A stretch of DNA of 64,000 nucleotides from Chromohalobacter sp. 11-W. Lineage in GTDB: Bacteria; Pseudomonadota; Gammaproteobacteria; Pseudomonadales; Halomonadaceae. Of this stretch, positions 1 through 9,342 are shown piece by piece. The DNA is taken from assembly GCF_029889905.1 (NCBI RefSeq), contig NZ_JARANZ010000006.1:62001-126000 (forward strand). The letters run 5' to 3'. A program made the translations under genes and the position numbers. Positions within the stretch are counted from its first letter, which is position 1, and each line of letters begins with the position of its first letter. The notes below the pieces were generated by a model. That model made no database searches and had not been told where the DNA came from. It was given only the letters and a program-made list of their open reading frames with translations.

Positions 1-236
1 TGGGCTTCATGACGTCCGGCCCGGTGGTCGTACAGGTTCTGGAAGGCGACAATGCCATCGCCACCAACCGTGACCTGATGGGCGCTACCAATCCCAAGGA
101 AGCCGAGGCCGGCACCATCCGCGCCGACTTCGCGCAGTCCATCGACGCCAACGCCGTGCACGGCTCCGACTCGCCGGAATCCGCCGAGCGCGAGATCGCT
201 TACTTCTTCGGCAACGAAGAGATCTGCGCACGCTGA
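1..236 (+). CDS. ndk: Nucleoside diphosphate kinase, C-terminal part (5' end outside window)
   Basis: This is the 3' end of a gene that begins before the window; the reading frame is open from base 3. Nucleoside diphosphate kinase transfers the gamma phosphate from ATP to other (d)NDPs through a phosphohistidine. The visible segment carries the family's [10 protein letters not shown] strand and the catalytic NAVHGSDS loop, whose His is the phosphorylated residue, followed by the usual C-terminal EIAYFF helix. It lies 60 bp upstream of rlmN in the same direction, the common gamma-proteobacterial arrangement ahead of the pilW-rodZ-ispG-hisS run. Identity is secure; the N-terminal half cannot be judged. 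Confidence 0.96.
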   Translation, partial: GFMTSGPVVVQVLEGDNAIATNRDLMGATNPKEAEAGTIRADFAQSIDANAVHGSDSPESAEREIAYFFGNEEICAR

Positions 237-296
237 TCGCTTCCCGCGGGGGCCGCAAGGCCCTCGCACCGCCATCCACCGAGCGTACGACCCACC

Positions 297-1421
297 ATGA
301 CCCTCGATACCGCCACGCCCCGTACCAACCTTCTCGGCCTTACGCGCGAGGAGATGGAAACCTTCTTCGTCTCATTGGGCGAGAAGAAATTTCGCGCCGC
401 CCAGGTGATGAAGTGGATTCACCACGAAGGCTGCGACGACTTCGAGTCGATGACCAATCTCTCTAAGGCGTTGCGTACGCGCCTCGAGGAACTCGCCGAA
501 GTGCGTGGTCCGCGCGTGGTCTACGAAGGCGCCTCGCAGGATGGCACGCGTAAGTGGGTTCTCGAGGTGGAGGACGGCAGTTACGTGGAAACCGTGCTGA
601 TTCCCGCCGAGGGTGGCAAACGCCGCACGCTGTGCGTGTCGTCACAGGTCGGCTGCTCGCTGGATTGCAGCTTCTGCTCCACCGGCAAGCAAGGTTTTCA
701 GCGCAACCTCACCAGCGCCGAGGTCATCGGTCAGGTGTGGGTAGCCAGCAACAGCTTCGGCGCGCGGCGAGACACCAATCGCCCGGTCACCAACGTGGTG
801 ATGATGGGCATGGGCGAGCCGCTGATGAACTACAACGCCGTCGTGCCGGCCATGAAGCTCATGCTCGACGACAACGGTTACGGCCTTTCCAAGCGCCGCG
901 TCACGCTTTCCACCTCCGGCGTGGTACCGATGATCGATAAGCTCGGCGACGAGCTCGACGTGAGTCTGGCGATTTCGCTGCATGCCGCCAACGACGAGCT
1001 GCGCAACGAGCTGGTGCCGCTCAACCGCAAGTACAACATCGCCACGCTGCTCGATTCCTGCCGTCGCTATCTCGCCAAGTGCGACGACACGCGCATGCTG
1101 ACCATCGAGTACACGCTAATGAAGGACGTCAACGATCAGCAGCGCCACGCCCAGGAGCTGGCAACGCTGCTCGGAGACCTGCCGTGCAAGATCAACCTGA
1201 TTCCCTTCAACCCGTTCCCGCACTCGGGCTACGAGAAGCCTTCACGCAATCAGGTCATGCGCTTTCAGCACTGGCTCGAAGAACTGGGCCATACTGCCCC
1301 CGTCCGCATGACGCGCGGCGATGATATCGATGCCGCCTGCGGTCAGCTGGTGGGACGCGTCAAGGACCGCACCAAGCGTCATGAGCGTTACATTCAGTCC
1401 ATTCAGATCGACGCCGATTGA
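297..1421 (+). CDS. rlmN: Dual-specificity 23S rRNA/tRNA adenine-C2 methyltransferase RlmN
   Basis: Radical-SAM enzyme that methylates C2 of A2503 in 23S rRNA and A37 in some tRNAs. The 374-residue length is normal. The CxxxCxxC cluster that binds the 4Fe-4S centre is at C120, C124 and C127 (motif [15 protein letters not shown]). The SAM-binding GMGEPLMNY segment follows. The second catalytic cysteine, which is methylated in the ping-pong mechanism, is C348 in [10 protein letters not shown]. The ATG at 297 is the only start giving the conserved N-terminal helical domain. It is the second gene of the housekeeping run and is probably co-transcribed with the genes downstream. Confidence 0.97.
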   Translation: MTLDTATPRTNLLGLTREEMETFFVSLGEKKFRAAQVMKWIHHEGCDDFESMTNLSKALRTRLEELAEVRGPRVVYEGASQDGTRKWVLEVEDGSYVETVLIPAEGGKRRTLCVSSQVGCSLDCSFCSTGKQGFQRNLTSAEVIGQVWVASNSFGARRDTNRPVTNVVMMGMGEPLMNYNAVVPAMKLMLDDNGYGLSKRRVTLSTSGVVPMIDKLGDELDVSLAISLHAANDELRNELVPLNRKYNIATLLDSCRRYLAKCDDTRMLTIEYTLMKDVNDQQRHAQELATLLGDLPCKINLIPFNPFPHSGYEKPSRNQVMRFQHWLEELGHTAPVRMTRGDDIDAACGQLVGRVKDRTKRHERYIQSIQIDAD

Positions 1422-1525
1422 GCCTCACCTTGACTTCATTAAGGTGCGGCGCTTTGATGGGACACTTCCAGACGACGAATACCGTCTCATCGCATCGATT
1501 GACGCCATTGTTTCGAGAGGGCTCC

Positions 1526-2266
1526 ATGACGCGCCGCCATCGTCCACCTTCGATCCGCTCGTTGAGTGCCGCGATGTCGCTCGTCTGGCTATTGAGCGGT
1601 TGCGCCGTCCAGGTCGAAAGTAACTCCCCCTACGCATCGCCGGACAACGGTGAAGCGGTGTCGGCGTATACCGAGCTGGGGCTGGCCTATCTCAAACGCG
1701 ACAACTTGACGCGCGCCCGCGATGCACTGGAACACGCCTTGGAACTGGGTCCCGACGATCCACGGGCATTGGAAAGCATGGCACTTCTCTATCAACGTCA
1801 GGATGAGCCGGCACTCGCCGAGGAATACTTCGAACGTGCGCTGGATGCCGACGGCGATTATACTCGCGCGCGCAACAACTATGCTGCTTTTCTGTACGAT
1901 GAGGGCAAGCTCGACGCCGCCTGTACGCAACTGCAGCAAGCAGCACAAGACACCACGTATAATAATCGCGCCCAATTGCTTGCCAATCTGGGCCGATGCC
2001 GGTTCGAGCAAGGCGATCTCGATGCCGCGCGACGTCCGCTGGAACAGGCCATCGCGTCCGACTCACGCGATGCACAAAGCCTGCTCCTGCTGGCGAGACT
2101 CGACCATACGCAGGGTCATGATGAACGTGCCTGGGAACGCTTGCAGCGTTTCTTCACCTTGGCCGAGGCGACTCCGGAAAGTCTCGAATTGGCGAGCGAT
2201 ATCGCTCGCGCACGGGGCGACGAGGAAGCCGCAGCCTTTTATCATCGGCAGCATGACGATTCCTGA
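1526..2266 (+). CDS. pilW: Type IV pilus biogenesis/stability lipoprotein PilW (PilF-like), TPR protein
   Basis: Outer-membrane pilotin-like lipoprotein. In the PilF/PilW family it helps the PilQ secretin assemble. The frame is open further upstream (to 1418, overlapping rlmN), but ATG 1526 follows a GAGAGG ribosome site and gives a proper lipoprotein signal: a basic N-terminus, a hydrophobic stretch, then LSGC with the lipidated C26. Several TPR units follow (about residues 40-210, for example AYTELGLAYLKRDNLTRARD and NNYAAFLYDEGKLDAA). The position between rlmN and rodZ is the standard one for this family. No other pilus gene is in the window, so a role in piliation is inferred from family membership. 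Confidence 0.9.
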   Translation: MTRRHRPPSIRSLSAAMSLVWLLSGCAVQVESNSPYASPDNGEAVSAYTELGLAYLKRDNLTRARDALEHALELGPDDPRALESMALLYQRQDEPALAEEYFERALDADGDYTRARNNYAAFLYDEGKLDAACTQLQQAAQDTTYNNRAQLLANLGRCRFEQGDLDAARRPLEQAIASDSRDAQSLLLLARLDHTQGHDERAWERLQRFFTLAEATPESLELASDIARARGDEEAAAFYHRQHDDS

Positions 2267-2307
2267 GGCATGATCCGACCACACGAATTCGAGAAGGATG
2301 CTCTGGT

Positions 2308-3396
2308 ATGAGCGACACTCACGAACAACACATCTCCCCCGCTCCCACCGAGGGTCACGAACCTCCGGGCACTCGGCTGAGGCGCGAGCGCGAGCGACAG
2401 GGACTGTCGCTAGAAGAAGTCGCCGAGCAGCTCAACCTCCGGCCCGCCGTGGTCACCGGTCTGGAAGAAGACCGCTACGACCAGGTCCCCATCGCCACCT
2501 ATCGACGAGGTTATCTGCGTGCCTACGCCAAGTTGCTGGGGCTCGACGACAAGCGTGTGGCGCAAGACTACGACGCCCTGCACGGCCGTGACGATCTCGA
2601 CCGCAAAGTCACACCACCATCGTATCGCTCGCAACCGCCCTCACGGATCGGCGCCTGGGTCTTCAAGCTGGTCACGCTCATCATCATCGTCGGCCTGATC
2701 GGCTTGACGCTGCTTTGGTGGCAGAGCCGTGAAGGCAACGAGTTCTTCGGCCTCGGCGATGAGCCCGCCGCCATGGAAAGTGCGGATGGTGGTAGCGCCA
2801 CCGGGGGCAGTGCGGGGAACGAGGCCATGGCAAACGACGCTACCCTCAACGACGCCGCCGCCTCAAACAGCGAGGCACAACGCGACGGTGTCGCCTCGCA
2901 GGCCGGTACGGGTGAACAAGGCAACGCGAGCGAACAGGACAACCTGCCGCCGCTACCCGACGAGGATGACAGTTTGGGTCTGGTCGATAGCGATGACGCG
3001 AGCGCTGACGACACCTCGAACGAGGGTGCTACCGGCGACGATGTCGACGCACAGGGCACGAACGTCGCCGCCCGCGACACCTCGGCGGATGCCGAATCCG
3101 CCACGCAGGACGACGACCGCGATGGCGCCAGCAACGATGCCGGCGCTAACAGCGCCAATAGCCTGACGCTGACTTTCAACGAGCAATCATGGACCGAGAT
3201 CTATGATGCCGACGATCAACGCCTGTTGGCCGGGCTGCAAGACCCCGGCACCAATACCCAGCTAGAAGGCACGCCGCCGTTTCGCCTGACCATTGGCAAC
3301 GCCACCGGCGTCGAGCTCCGCTATCAGGACGAGGATATCGACCTGAGCCAGCATACCGGCGGCAACAACGTCGCCCGCTTCACCTTGGGAGAGTGA
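2308..3396 (+). CDS. rodZ: Cytoskeleton protein RodZ
   Basis: Bitopic membrane protein that links MreB filaments to the elongation machinery and so sets rod shape. Order of parts: a cytoplasmic Xre/HTH_25 domain (about residues 22-90), a basic stretch, one transmembrane helix (about 115-137), a long acidic Ser/Asp/Glu/Ala-rich periplasmic linker (about 140-285), and a C-terminal DUF4115 beta domain beginning near [16 protein letters not shown]. The very acidic, low-complexity linker fits a halophile. Start ATG 2308 is preceded by GAGAAGGATG. It lies 41 bp after pilW and 7 bp before ispG, so it is probably in one operon. Confidence 0.95.
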   Translation: MSDTHEQHISPAPTEGHEPPGTRLRRERERQGLSLEEVAEQLNLRPAVVTGLEEDRYDQVPIATYRRGYLRAYAKLLGLDDKRVAQDYDALHGRDDLDRKVTPPSYRSQPPSRIGAWVFKLVTLIIIVGLIGLTLLWWQSREGNEFFGLGDEPAAMESADGGSATGGSAGNEAMANDATLNDAAASNSEAQRDGVASQAGTGEQGNASEQDNLPPLPDEDDSLGLVDSDDASADDTSNEGATGDDVDAQGTNVAARDTSADAESATQDDDRDGASNDAGANSANSLTLTFNEQSWTEIYDADDQRLLAGLQDPGTNTQLEGTPPFRLTIGNATGVELRYQDEDIDLSQHTGGNNVARFTLGE

Positions 3397-3403
3397 TACG
3401 CCC

Positions 3404-4519
3404 ATGCATATGCAATCTCCGATTCAACGGCGCCAATCCCGCCAGATTCATGTCGGGAATGTCCCCGTCGGTGGTGGCGCGCCCATCGCCGTTCAAAGCA
3501 TGACCAACACCGACACCCTGGATGTCGCCGCCACCGTGGCGCAGATCCGCCAGCTCGAGGCCGCAGGCGCGGATATCGTGCGCGTGTCGGTGCCCACCAT
3601 GGAGGCCGCCGAGACCTTCGGCCAGATCAAGCGCGAGGTCTCGGTCCCCCTGGTTGCCGACATCCACTTCGACTACAAGATCGCCCTGCGCGTAGCGGAA
3701 CTGGGCGTCGATTGCCTGCGCATCAACCCCGGCAATATCGGCCGCGAAGACCGCGTGCGCGCGGTGGTCGATGCCGCCCGCGAACATGGCATTCCGATTC
3801 GCATCGGCGTCAACGCCGGATCGTTGGAAAAGGATCTGCAGAAGAAATACGGCGAACCTACGCCAGAAGCCTTGGTCGAATCCGCCATGCGGCATATCGA
3901 GCATCTCGACCGCCTCGATTTCCAAGACTTCAAGGTCAGCGTCAAGGCCTCCGACGTGTTCATGGCGGTGGCCGCTTACCGTCAGCTCGCGCAGCGCATC
4001 GATCAGCCCCTGCATCTAGGCATCACGGAAGCCGGTGGTTTGCGTTCGGGAACCGTGAAGTCCTCGATTGGGCTCGGCATGCTGCTGATGGAAGGCATCG
4101 GCGACACCATTCGCGTCTCGCTGGCCGCCGACCCCGTCGAAGAAATCAAGGTCGGCTATGACATGCTCAAGAGCCTGCGCCTGCGCTCCAAAGGCATCAA
4201 CTTCGTCGCCTGCCCGAGTTGCTCGCGCCAGAATTTCGACGTCATCGGCACCATGAACGCCCTCGAGGAACGCCTCGATGACATCATGACGCCGCTCGAT
4301 GTTTCGGTCATCGGCTGCGTGGTCAATGGCCCCGGCGAGGCCAAGGAAAGCGATATCGGCCTCACCGGCGGCGACCCGGCCAACCTCGTTTATATCGACG
4401 GCAAGCCGGCCAGCAAGCTTCGCAACGACCACTTGGTCGACGATCTGGAAGCGCTGATCCGCGATAAGGTCCGCGAAAAAGAGGCCCGCGAACGCGATAC
4501 CATCGCTCGCGAGGCATAA
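3404..4519 (+). CDS. ispG: (E)-4-hydroxy-3-methylbut-2-enyl-diphosphate synthase (flavodoxin) IspG
   Basis: Penultimate step of the MEP isoprenoid pathway: reductive ring opening of MEcPP to HMBPP by a 4Fe-4S enzyme. The 371 residues contain the N-terminal TIM-barrel start ([20 protein letters not shown]) and the three cluster cysteines C270, C273 (CPSCSRQ) and C305 (GCVVNGPGE). The Glu of GPGE supplies the fourth ligand in this family. ATG 3404 is used; a second ATG two codons on (3410) is equally possible. It is followed by hisS after a 40 bp gap, as in many gamma-proteobacteria. Confidence 0.97.
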   Translation: MHMQSPIQRRQSRQIHVGNVPVGGGAPIAVQSMTNTDTLDVAATVAQIRQLEAAGADIVRVSVPTMEAAETFGQIKREVSVPLVADIHFDYKIALRVAELGVDCLRINPGNIGREDRVRAVVDAAREHGIPIRIGVNAGSLEKDLQKKYGEPTPEALVESAMRHIEHLDRLDFQDFKVSVKASDVFMAVAAYRQLAQRIDQPLHLGITEAGGLRSGTVKSSIGLGMLLMEGIGDTIRVSLAADPVEEIKVGYDMLKSLRLRSKGINFVACPSCSRQNFDVIGTMNALEERLDDIMTPLDVSVIGCVVNGPGEAKESDIGLTGGDPANLVYIDGKPASKLRNDHLVDDLEALIRDKVREKEARERDTIAREA

Positions 4520-4559
4520 AGCGCCGCTCGCGCGCCCCGTACCGGTTCAGGAGTCAGCA

Positions 4560-5846
4560 TTGAGCAACAAGATCCAGGCCATCCGTGGCATGAACGATCT
4601 GCTACCGGAGCAGTCGCCTGTTTGGCAATACTTCGAGCGTCAGATCCAGCATCTCATGCAGCGCTATGGGTATAGCGAAATCCGCACGCCCATCATCGAG
4701 CAGACAGCACTGTTCAAGCGTTCGATCGGCGAAGTGACCGATATCGTCGAAAAGGAGATGTATACCTTCGATGATCGCAACGGCGACAGCCTCACGCTGC
4801 GGCCCGAAGGCACCGCCAGTTGCGTGCGCGCGGCACTTGAGAACGGCCTGCTTTACAACCAGACGCAGCGCCTGTGGTATCAGGGCCCGATGTTCCGCCA
4901 CGAACGTCCGCAAAAAGGGCGCTACCGTCAGTTCCACCAGGTCGGTGTGGAAGCCTATGGCATGTACGGGCCGGACATCGACGTCGAGATGATCCTGCTC
5001 AGTGCACGGCTATGGGAAGCGCTCGGACTGATGCCCCACGTTCAGTTGGAGCTCAACTCGCTGGGCTCCAACGAGGCACGTGGCGCCTATCGAGACGCGC
5101 TGGTCGCCCACTTCGAGGCGCATTCCGATGTCCTCGACGAAGATTCCCGGCGCCGTCTGAGCACCAACCCGCTGCGCATCCTGGACTCCAAGAATCCCGA
5201 CATGGCGGCGATGCTCGCCGATGCGCCACGCTTGATGGATCATCTCGACGAAGAATCGCGTGCTCACTTCGCCGAGCTCACCGCCATGCTCGAGGCGGCC
5301 GGCATCGACTACGTCATCAATCCGCGCCTGGTGCGAGGACTGGACTATTACAGTCGAACCGTGTTCGAGTGGACCACCCAAGCGCTGGGTAGCCAGGGCA
5401 CGGTATGTGCTGGCGGTCGCTACGATGGCCTGGTCGAACAGCTCGGCGGCAAGCCCACGCCTGGCGTAGGGTTTGCCATGGGCGTCGAGCGGCTGATCCT
5501 GCTGCTCGAAACGCTCGATCTGATTCCCGAGGCCGCGCGACCGCGCACCGACGTCTATCTGACGGCCATGGGCGATGCCGCCAGCCGCGAAGCAATGCTG
5601 CTGGGCGAACGGCTGCGTAGCAACCTGCCCGGTATGCACCTGCAGCTCCATTGCGGCGGCGGCAGCTTCAAGAGCCAGATCAAGAAAGCCGACAAGAGCG
5701 GGGCCCGCATGGCGCTGTTACTCGGCGAGGATGAGCTGGCTAGCGGTCAGGTGGGGATCAAATTCCTGCGTGAAGATCGTGATCAAGAAAGCGTTGCCCT
5801 CGATGCGCTCGCGGCGCGCCTCAAGACGCTTCTCGCGGAGGCTTGA
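4560..5846 (+). CDS. hisS: Histidyl-tRNA synthetase
   Basis: Class II aminoacyl-tRNA synthetase that charges tRNA-His. The normal N-terminus ([14 protein letters not shown]) is preserved only if the rare start TTG at 4560 is used. It sits 6 bases after a CAGGAG ribosome site, and no in-frame ATG lies nearby upstream. Class II motif 2 ([19 protein letters not shown]), the HisA loops [13 protein letters not shown], and the C-terminal anticodon-binding domain (about residues 330-425) are all present in 428 residues. The stop codon lies inside a short tandem repeat described separately. Confidence 0.97.
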   Translation: MSNKIQAIRGMNDLLPEQSPVWQYFERQIQHLMQRYGYSEIRTPIIEQTALFKRSIGEVTDIVEKEMYTFDDRNGDSLTLRPEGTASCVRAALENGLLYNQTQRLWYQGPMFRHERPQKGRYRQFHQVGVEAYGMYGPDIDVEMILLSARLWEALGLMPHVQLELNSLGSNEARGAYRDALVAHFEAHSDVLDEDSRRRLSTNPLRILDSKNPDMAAMLADAPRLMDHLDEESRAHFAELTAMLEAAGIDYVINPRLVRGLDYYSRTVFEWTTQALGSQGTVCAGGRYDGLVEQLGGKPTPGVGFAMGVERLILLLETLDLIPEAARPRTDVYLTAMGDAASREAMLLGERLRSNLPGMHLQLHCGGGSFKSQIKKADKSGARMALLLGEDELASGQVGIKFLREDRDQESVALDALAARLKTLLAEA

Positions 5847-5880
5847 AGAGCGGACTTGAAGAACGGACTTGAAGAACGAC
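5843..5880 (+). repeat. Three tandem copies of a 13-bp unit over the hisS stop
   Basis: Consecutive units TTGAAGAGCGGAC (5843-5855), TTGAAGAACGGAC (5856-5868) and TTGAAGAACGAC (5869-5880) follow each other without a gap. Every unit carries a TGA, and the first one is the hisS stop. It probably arose by slippage and extends the hisS-yfgM spacer. Confidence 0.8.
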
Positions 5881-5919
5881 GCGCCGTTTCGTACGAACAG
5901 CCATTGAAGGAGACCGCCC

Positions 5920-6579
5920 GTGGCGGAGCTTATTACTAGCGAAGATGAACAGCTTGAGACGCTCAAGCGCTGGTGGAAAGAGTACGGCAAGGCGATTATC
6001 GCCGGCATCGTACTGGCCGGCGCTGGCGTTTTCGCCTGGAACGCCTGGCAGGATTACCAAGCCTCTCAAGCGGCAGCGGCGTCGCAACGCTACCAACAGC
6101 TCACGATGCTGATGCAGCAGCCGCAGATGAGCGCCGAGCAACGCGAACAGGCCACGACCATGATCGATGGTCTGGAAAGCGAGCACGGTGGCACCTTGTA
6201 CGCCGAGCTTGCCGAGCTGATGCGTGCACGCCTGGCGGTCGACGCCGATGACCTGGAGGGTGCCCGCGATACGCTGTCGTCCTTCATCGATGGCAGCGAA
6301 CATGCTTATCTCAGCGGCCTCGCGCGCCTCAATTTGGCACGCGTGCAGATCGCCCTGGACAACGCCGAGGGCGCCCTGACGACACTCGAGGGCTATATTC
6401 CCACCGCGCTCGAGGCGCAAGCCGCCGAGATCAGCGGCGATGCCCACGCCGCGCTAGGCCAACCCGATGAGGCACGCCAAGCCTATCAGGACGCGCTCGC
6501 CCGCGCCGAAGAGCAGGATCAACCGCTTTCCGGCGTACGGCTCAAGCTCGACAATCTCGGTGTAGAGGACGCCAGCTGA
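5920..6579 (+). CDS. yfgM: YfgM, ancillary SecYEG translocon/periplasmic chaperone subunit
   Basis: Single-pass inner-membrane protein. In E. coli YfgM binds the periplasmic chaperone PpiD and associates with SecYEG. A short cytoplasmic part (MAELITSEDEQLETLKRWW) is followed by one transmembrane helix (about residues 25-43) and a periplasmic TPR-like helical domain to residue 219. The start is GTG 5920, 8 bases after AAGGAGA. Its stop overlaps the ATG of bamB by one base, so the two are probably translated together. The hisS-yfgM-bamB-der order is strongly conserved. Confidence 0.93.
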   Translation: MAELITSEDEQLETLKRWWKEYGKAIIAGIVLAGAGVFAWNAWQDYQASQAAAASQRYQQLTMLMQQPQMSAEQREQATTMIDGLESEHGGTLYAELAELMRARLAVDADDLEGARDTLSSFIDGSEHAYLSGLARLNLARVQIALDNAEGALTTLEGYIPTALEAQAAEISGDAHAALGQPDEARQAYQDALARAEEQDQPLSGVRLKLDNLGVEDAS

Positions 6580-7742
6580 TGAAATTGAACCACCTACTGT
6601 TACCGGCCGCACTCACCTTATCTACCTTGCTGGTGGGCTGCGCTGGCGACGTCGAGCCGCAGTATCCGCCCAAGGAACTCAAGGACTTCTCGGCCTCGGC
6701 GACCCTCGACGAGCGCTGGTCCACCTCGGTCGGCGACGGCCTAGGGCGGGCACGTTACCCCTTGATGCCCCTACTCGCCGACGGCACCCTCTATGCCGCC
6801 GACGCAAGCGGCCTGTTGCGCGCGCTCGACGCCGATAATGGCGACACTCAATGGGAAGTACGCTTCGACACACCGCTGTCCAGCGGCATGTCCCGCGATG
6901 GGGCGCATTTATATGCCGGTACGCGCAACGGTTCCGTCGTCGCCATCAACCGCGAGGACGGCAGCGAAGCCTGGCGCTCCAAGGTCTCCAGCGAAGTGTT
7001 GGCCACCCCCCAGGTCAACAGCAAGCTGGTCGTAGTGCAGAGTGCCGACGGCACGGTAACCGCCTTGGATCGCACCTCGGGGCAGGAAGAATGGACCTAC
7101 AGCAGCAGCCAGCCTTCCTTGACCTTGCGTGGCACGGGCACGCCGCGTGTCATCGAGCCCGTCTCGTTCGTCGGCTTTGCCAATGGCCGCCTGGTGACGC
7201 TCGACAACCGTAGTGGCCAACCGCTATGGGACATGCGTGTCGCCGTGCCGCAAGGGCGTACCGAAGTGGAACAGCTCGTCGACCTCGACGGCCAGCCGGT
7301 GCTGTCTCGGGACGGCCGCCTGTTCGTGACCAGCTACAACGGCCGCGTCATGGCGCTGGAAGCCACCAGCGGCGAAGTCCTCTGGTCGCGTGACGAATCC
7401 AGCTATCTGACCCCGCTGCGCGTCGGCAATTACCTCTTCACCGTCAACGAAGCCAGCCATGTCCTGGCGCTCGATGTCGATAGTGGCAGCGTGCTGTGGG
7501 AATCCGACGCCCTCGAAGGCCGCGACTTGACCGCGCCCACCTTCGTCGACGGCAAGCTGGCGCTAGGCGACTATCAGGGGTATGTCCATCTGCTCAACGC
7601 CAGCGATGGGGAACTCGTGGGTCGCACGGAACTCGGCGGCGATGGCATCAGCCTGCCGTTGCTGGCCGACGACCAACGGCTCTACACCCTCACCAACGAC
7701 GGCGAACTGGCCGCCTACGATATCGACGCAAGCGACGATTGA
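6579..7742 (+). CDS. bamB: Outer membrane protein assembly lipoprotein BamB
   Basis: Lipoprotein subunit of the BAM complex, which inserts beta-barrel proteins into the outer membrane. The signal peptide ends in LLVGC with the lipidated C21. It is followed by eight PQQ-like propeller blades, recognisable from repeats such as GLLRALDADNGDTQWEV, GSVVAINREDGSEAWR, GTVTALDRTSGQEEW and GRVMALEATSGEVLW. The length of 387 is typical. A stem-loop terminator follows directly, closing the ndk-to-bamB run before der. Confidence 0.96.
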   Translation: MKLNHLLLPAALTLSTLLVGCAGDVEPQYPPKELKDFSASATLDERWSTSVGDGLGRARYPLMPLLADGTLYAADASGLLRALDADNGDTQWEVRFDTPLSSGMSRDGAHLYAGTRNGSVVAINREDGSEAWRSKVSSEVLATPQVNSKLVVVQSADGTVTALDRTSGQEEWTYSSSQPSLTLRGTGTPRVIEPVSFVGFANGRLVTLDNRSGQPLWDMRVAVPQGRTEVEQLVDLDGQPVLSRDGRLFVTSYNGRVMALEATSGEVLWSRDESSYLTPLRVGNYLFTVNEASHVLALDVDSGSVLWESDALEGRDLTAPTFVDGKLALGDYQGYVHLLNASDGELVGRTELGGDGISLPLLADDQRLYTLTNDGELAAYDIDASDD

Positions 7743-7765
7743 GCGGGCCGCACTTGAGCTTGTGA

Positions 7766-7799
7766 GCGGGCACCTCGCGATGAGGTGCCCGCGTCATTT
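7766..7799 (+). terminator. Stem-loop terminator after bamB
   Basis: An 11-bp GC-rich perfect stem (7766-7776 with 7782-7792, loop GCGAT) is followed by GTCATTT. The T tract is short, so termination strength is uncertain. Confidence 0.65.
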
Positions 7800-7821
7800 G
7801 TGGGCCCTTACCGATCAGCAA

Positions 7822-7830
7822 TGCTAGAAT
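7822..7830 (+). promoter_or_regulatory. Possible extended -10 promoter for der
   Basis: TGCTAGAAT is an extended -10 type motif (TGn plus TAGAAT). It lies downstream of the bamB terminator and about 100 bp before the der start. No convincing -35 element was seen. Confidence 0.4.
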
Positions 7831-7932
7831 CACGCCACGACAACGTGACGCTTGCGTCATGTCCTCTTTGAAGCGACCACGTCGCATGTCCAGCCTCACT
7901 CAACGCTTTTGTGCGCCGGTTTACGAGACAAC

Positions 7933-9336
7933 ATGAATCCTGTCATCGCCCTGGTAGGCCGACCCAATGTCGGCAAATCGACCCTCTTCAATCGCCTGAC
8001 TCGCACGCGTGACGCGCTGGTCGCCGACTTTGCGGGTCTGACCCGTGACCGCAAGTACGGCAACGGCGCGCTCGGCGACAAAACCTACACGGTCATCGAC
8101 ACCGGCGGCATCAGCGGCAATGAAGAAGGCATCGACGCCGCCATGGCCGAGCAGTCGCTGCTGGCCATCGACGAAGCCGACATCGTGCTGTTCATGGTCG
8201 ACGGGCGTAGCGGCCTCAGCGCCGCCGACGAGGCCATCGCCAATCACCTGCGCGTCAATCAGAAGAAGACCTGGCTGGTGGTCAACAAGACCGATGGGCT
8301 CGAAGAGCACTCGGCTTCGGCGGACTTCTGGCAGCTCGGCCTGGGCGACCCGCGCCCGATCGCCGCCGCGCATGGGCGCAACGTAACCGCCTTGATCGAC
8401 GAGGTGCTGGCGCCCTTTCCTCCGCGCGAGGCCAACGCCGCGCCACCGGATCTCAGCAACGGCATTCGCATCGGCGTCATCGGTCGGCCTAATGTCGGCA
8501 AATCGACGCTGGTCAACCGCCTGCTGGGCGAAGAGCGCGTTATCGTCTTCGATGAGGCCGGCACCACGCGCGATGCCATCGAGATCCCCTTCGAGCGCCG
8601 CGGCAAGCCCTATGTGCTGGTCGATACCGCCGGCGTGCGGCGACGCAAGAACGTCAAGGAAACCGCCGAGAAGTTCTCGATCATCAAGACACTCGAAGCC
8701 ATCAAGGACTGCCATGTGGCGGTCATGGTGCTCGACGCGCGCAGCGGCCTGGTCGAACAGGATATGCACCTGCTCGACTATGCCTTGAGTAGTGGGCGCG
8801 CGCTGGTACTCGCGGTCAACAAATGGGACGGCCTCGAGCAAGAAGCCAAGGACAAGATGCGCGCCGCCATCAAGCGACGTCTAGGCTTCGCCGATTACGC
8901 CGAGATGCACTTCATCTCCGCGCTGCACGGCACCGCAGTGGGCGATCTCTACCCCTCCATCACGCGGGCCTTCGACTCGGCCAACAGTCACTGGTCGACC
9001 AATCGCCTGACCACCCTCTTGCAGGATGCGGTAAGCGAGCATCAACCACCGTTGGTCCACGGCCGCCGTATCAAGTTGCGCATGGCCCACCAGGGCGGCA
9101 GCAACCCGCCCATCATCGTGGTCCACGGCAATCAGACTGGCTCACTACCCGAGGCGTACAAGCGCTATCTGATCAACACCTTCCGCAAGGTGCTCAAGGT
9201 ACGCGGCACGCCGATGCGCTTCGAGTTCCGCTCGGGCGACAACCCTTACGACGAAAATGCTGGCGCCAGCGACCGTGAGAAGGCCAAGAAGCGCGAACTG
9301 AACCGCACCCGCGAGGCCCGCAAGAACCGCCGCTAA
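7933..9336 (+). CDS. der: Ribosome biogenesis GTPase Der (EngA)
   Basis: Essential GTPase with two tandem G domains, needed for 50S subunit maturation. The first G1 motif (GRPNVGKST) is at residues 9-17 and the second near 181-189. Both NKxD motifs are visible (NKTD and NKWD), and the C-terminal KH-like domain ends in a basic tail. The frame is open 27 codons further upstream, but ATG 7933 gives the conserved start [15 protein letters not shown]. It is separated from bamB by a terminator and has its own candidate promoter. The neighbour on the right converges on it with a 6 bp gap. Confidence 0.97.
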   Translation: MNPVIALVGRPNVGKSTLFNRLTRTRDALVADFAGLTRDRKYGNGALGDKTYTVIDTGGISGNEEGIDAAMAEQSLLAIDEADIVLFMVDGRSGLSAADEAIANHLRVNQKKTWLVVNKTDGLEEHSASADFWQLGLGDPRPIAAAHGRNVTALIDEVLAPFPPREANAAPPDLSNGIRIGVIGRPNVGKSTLVNRLLGEERVIVFDEAGTTRDAIEIPFERRGKPYVLVDTAGVRRRKNVKETAEKFSIIKTLEAIKDCHVAVMVLDARSGLVEQDMHLLDYALSSGRALVLAVNKWDGLEQEAKDKMRAAIKRRLGFADYAEMHFISALHGTAVGDLYPSITRAFDSANSHWSTNRLTTLLQDAVSEHQPPLVHGRRIKLRMAHQGGSNPPIIVVHGNQTGSLPEAYKRYLINTFRKVLKVRGTPMRFEFRSGDNPYDENAGASDREKAKKRELNRTREARKNRR

Positions 9337-9342
9337 GACGCG

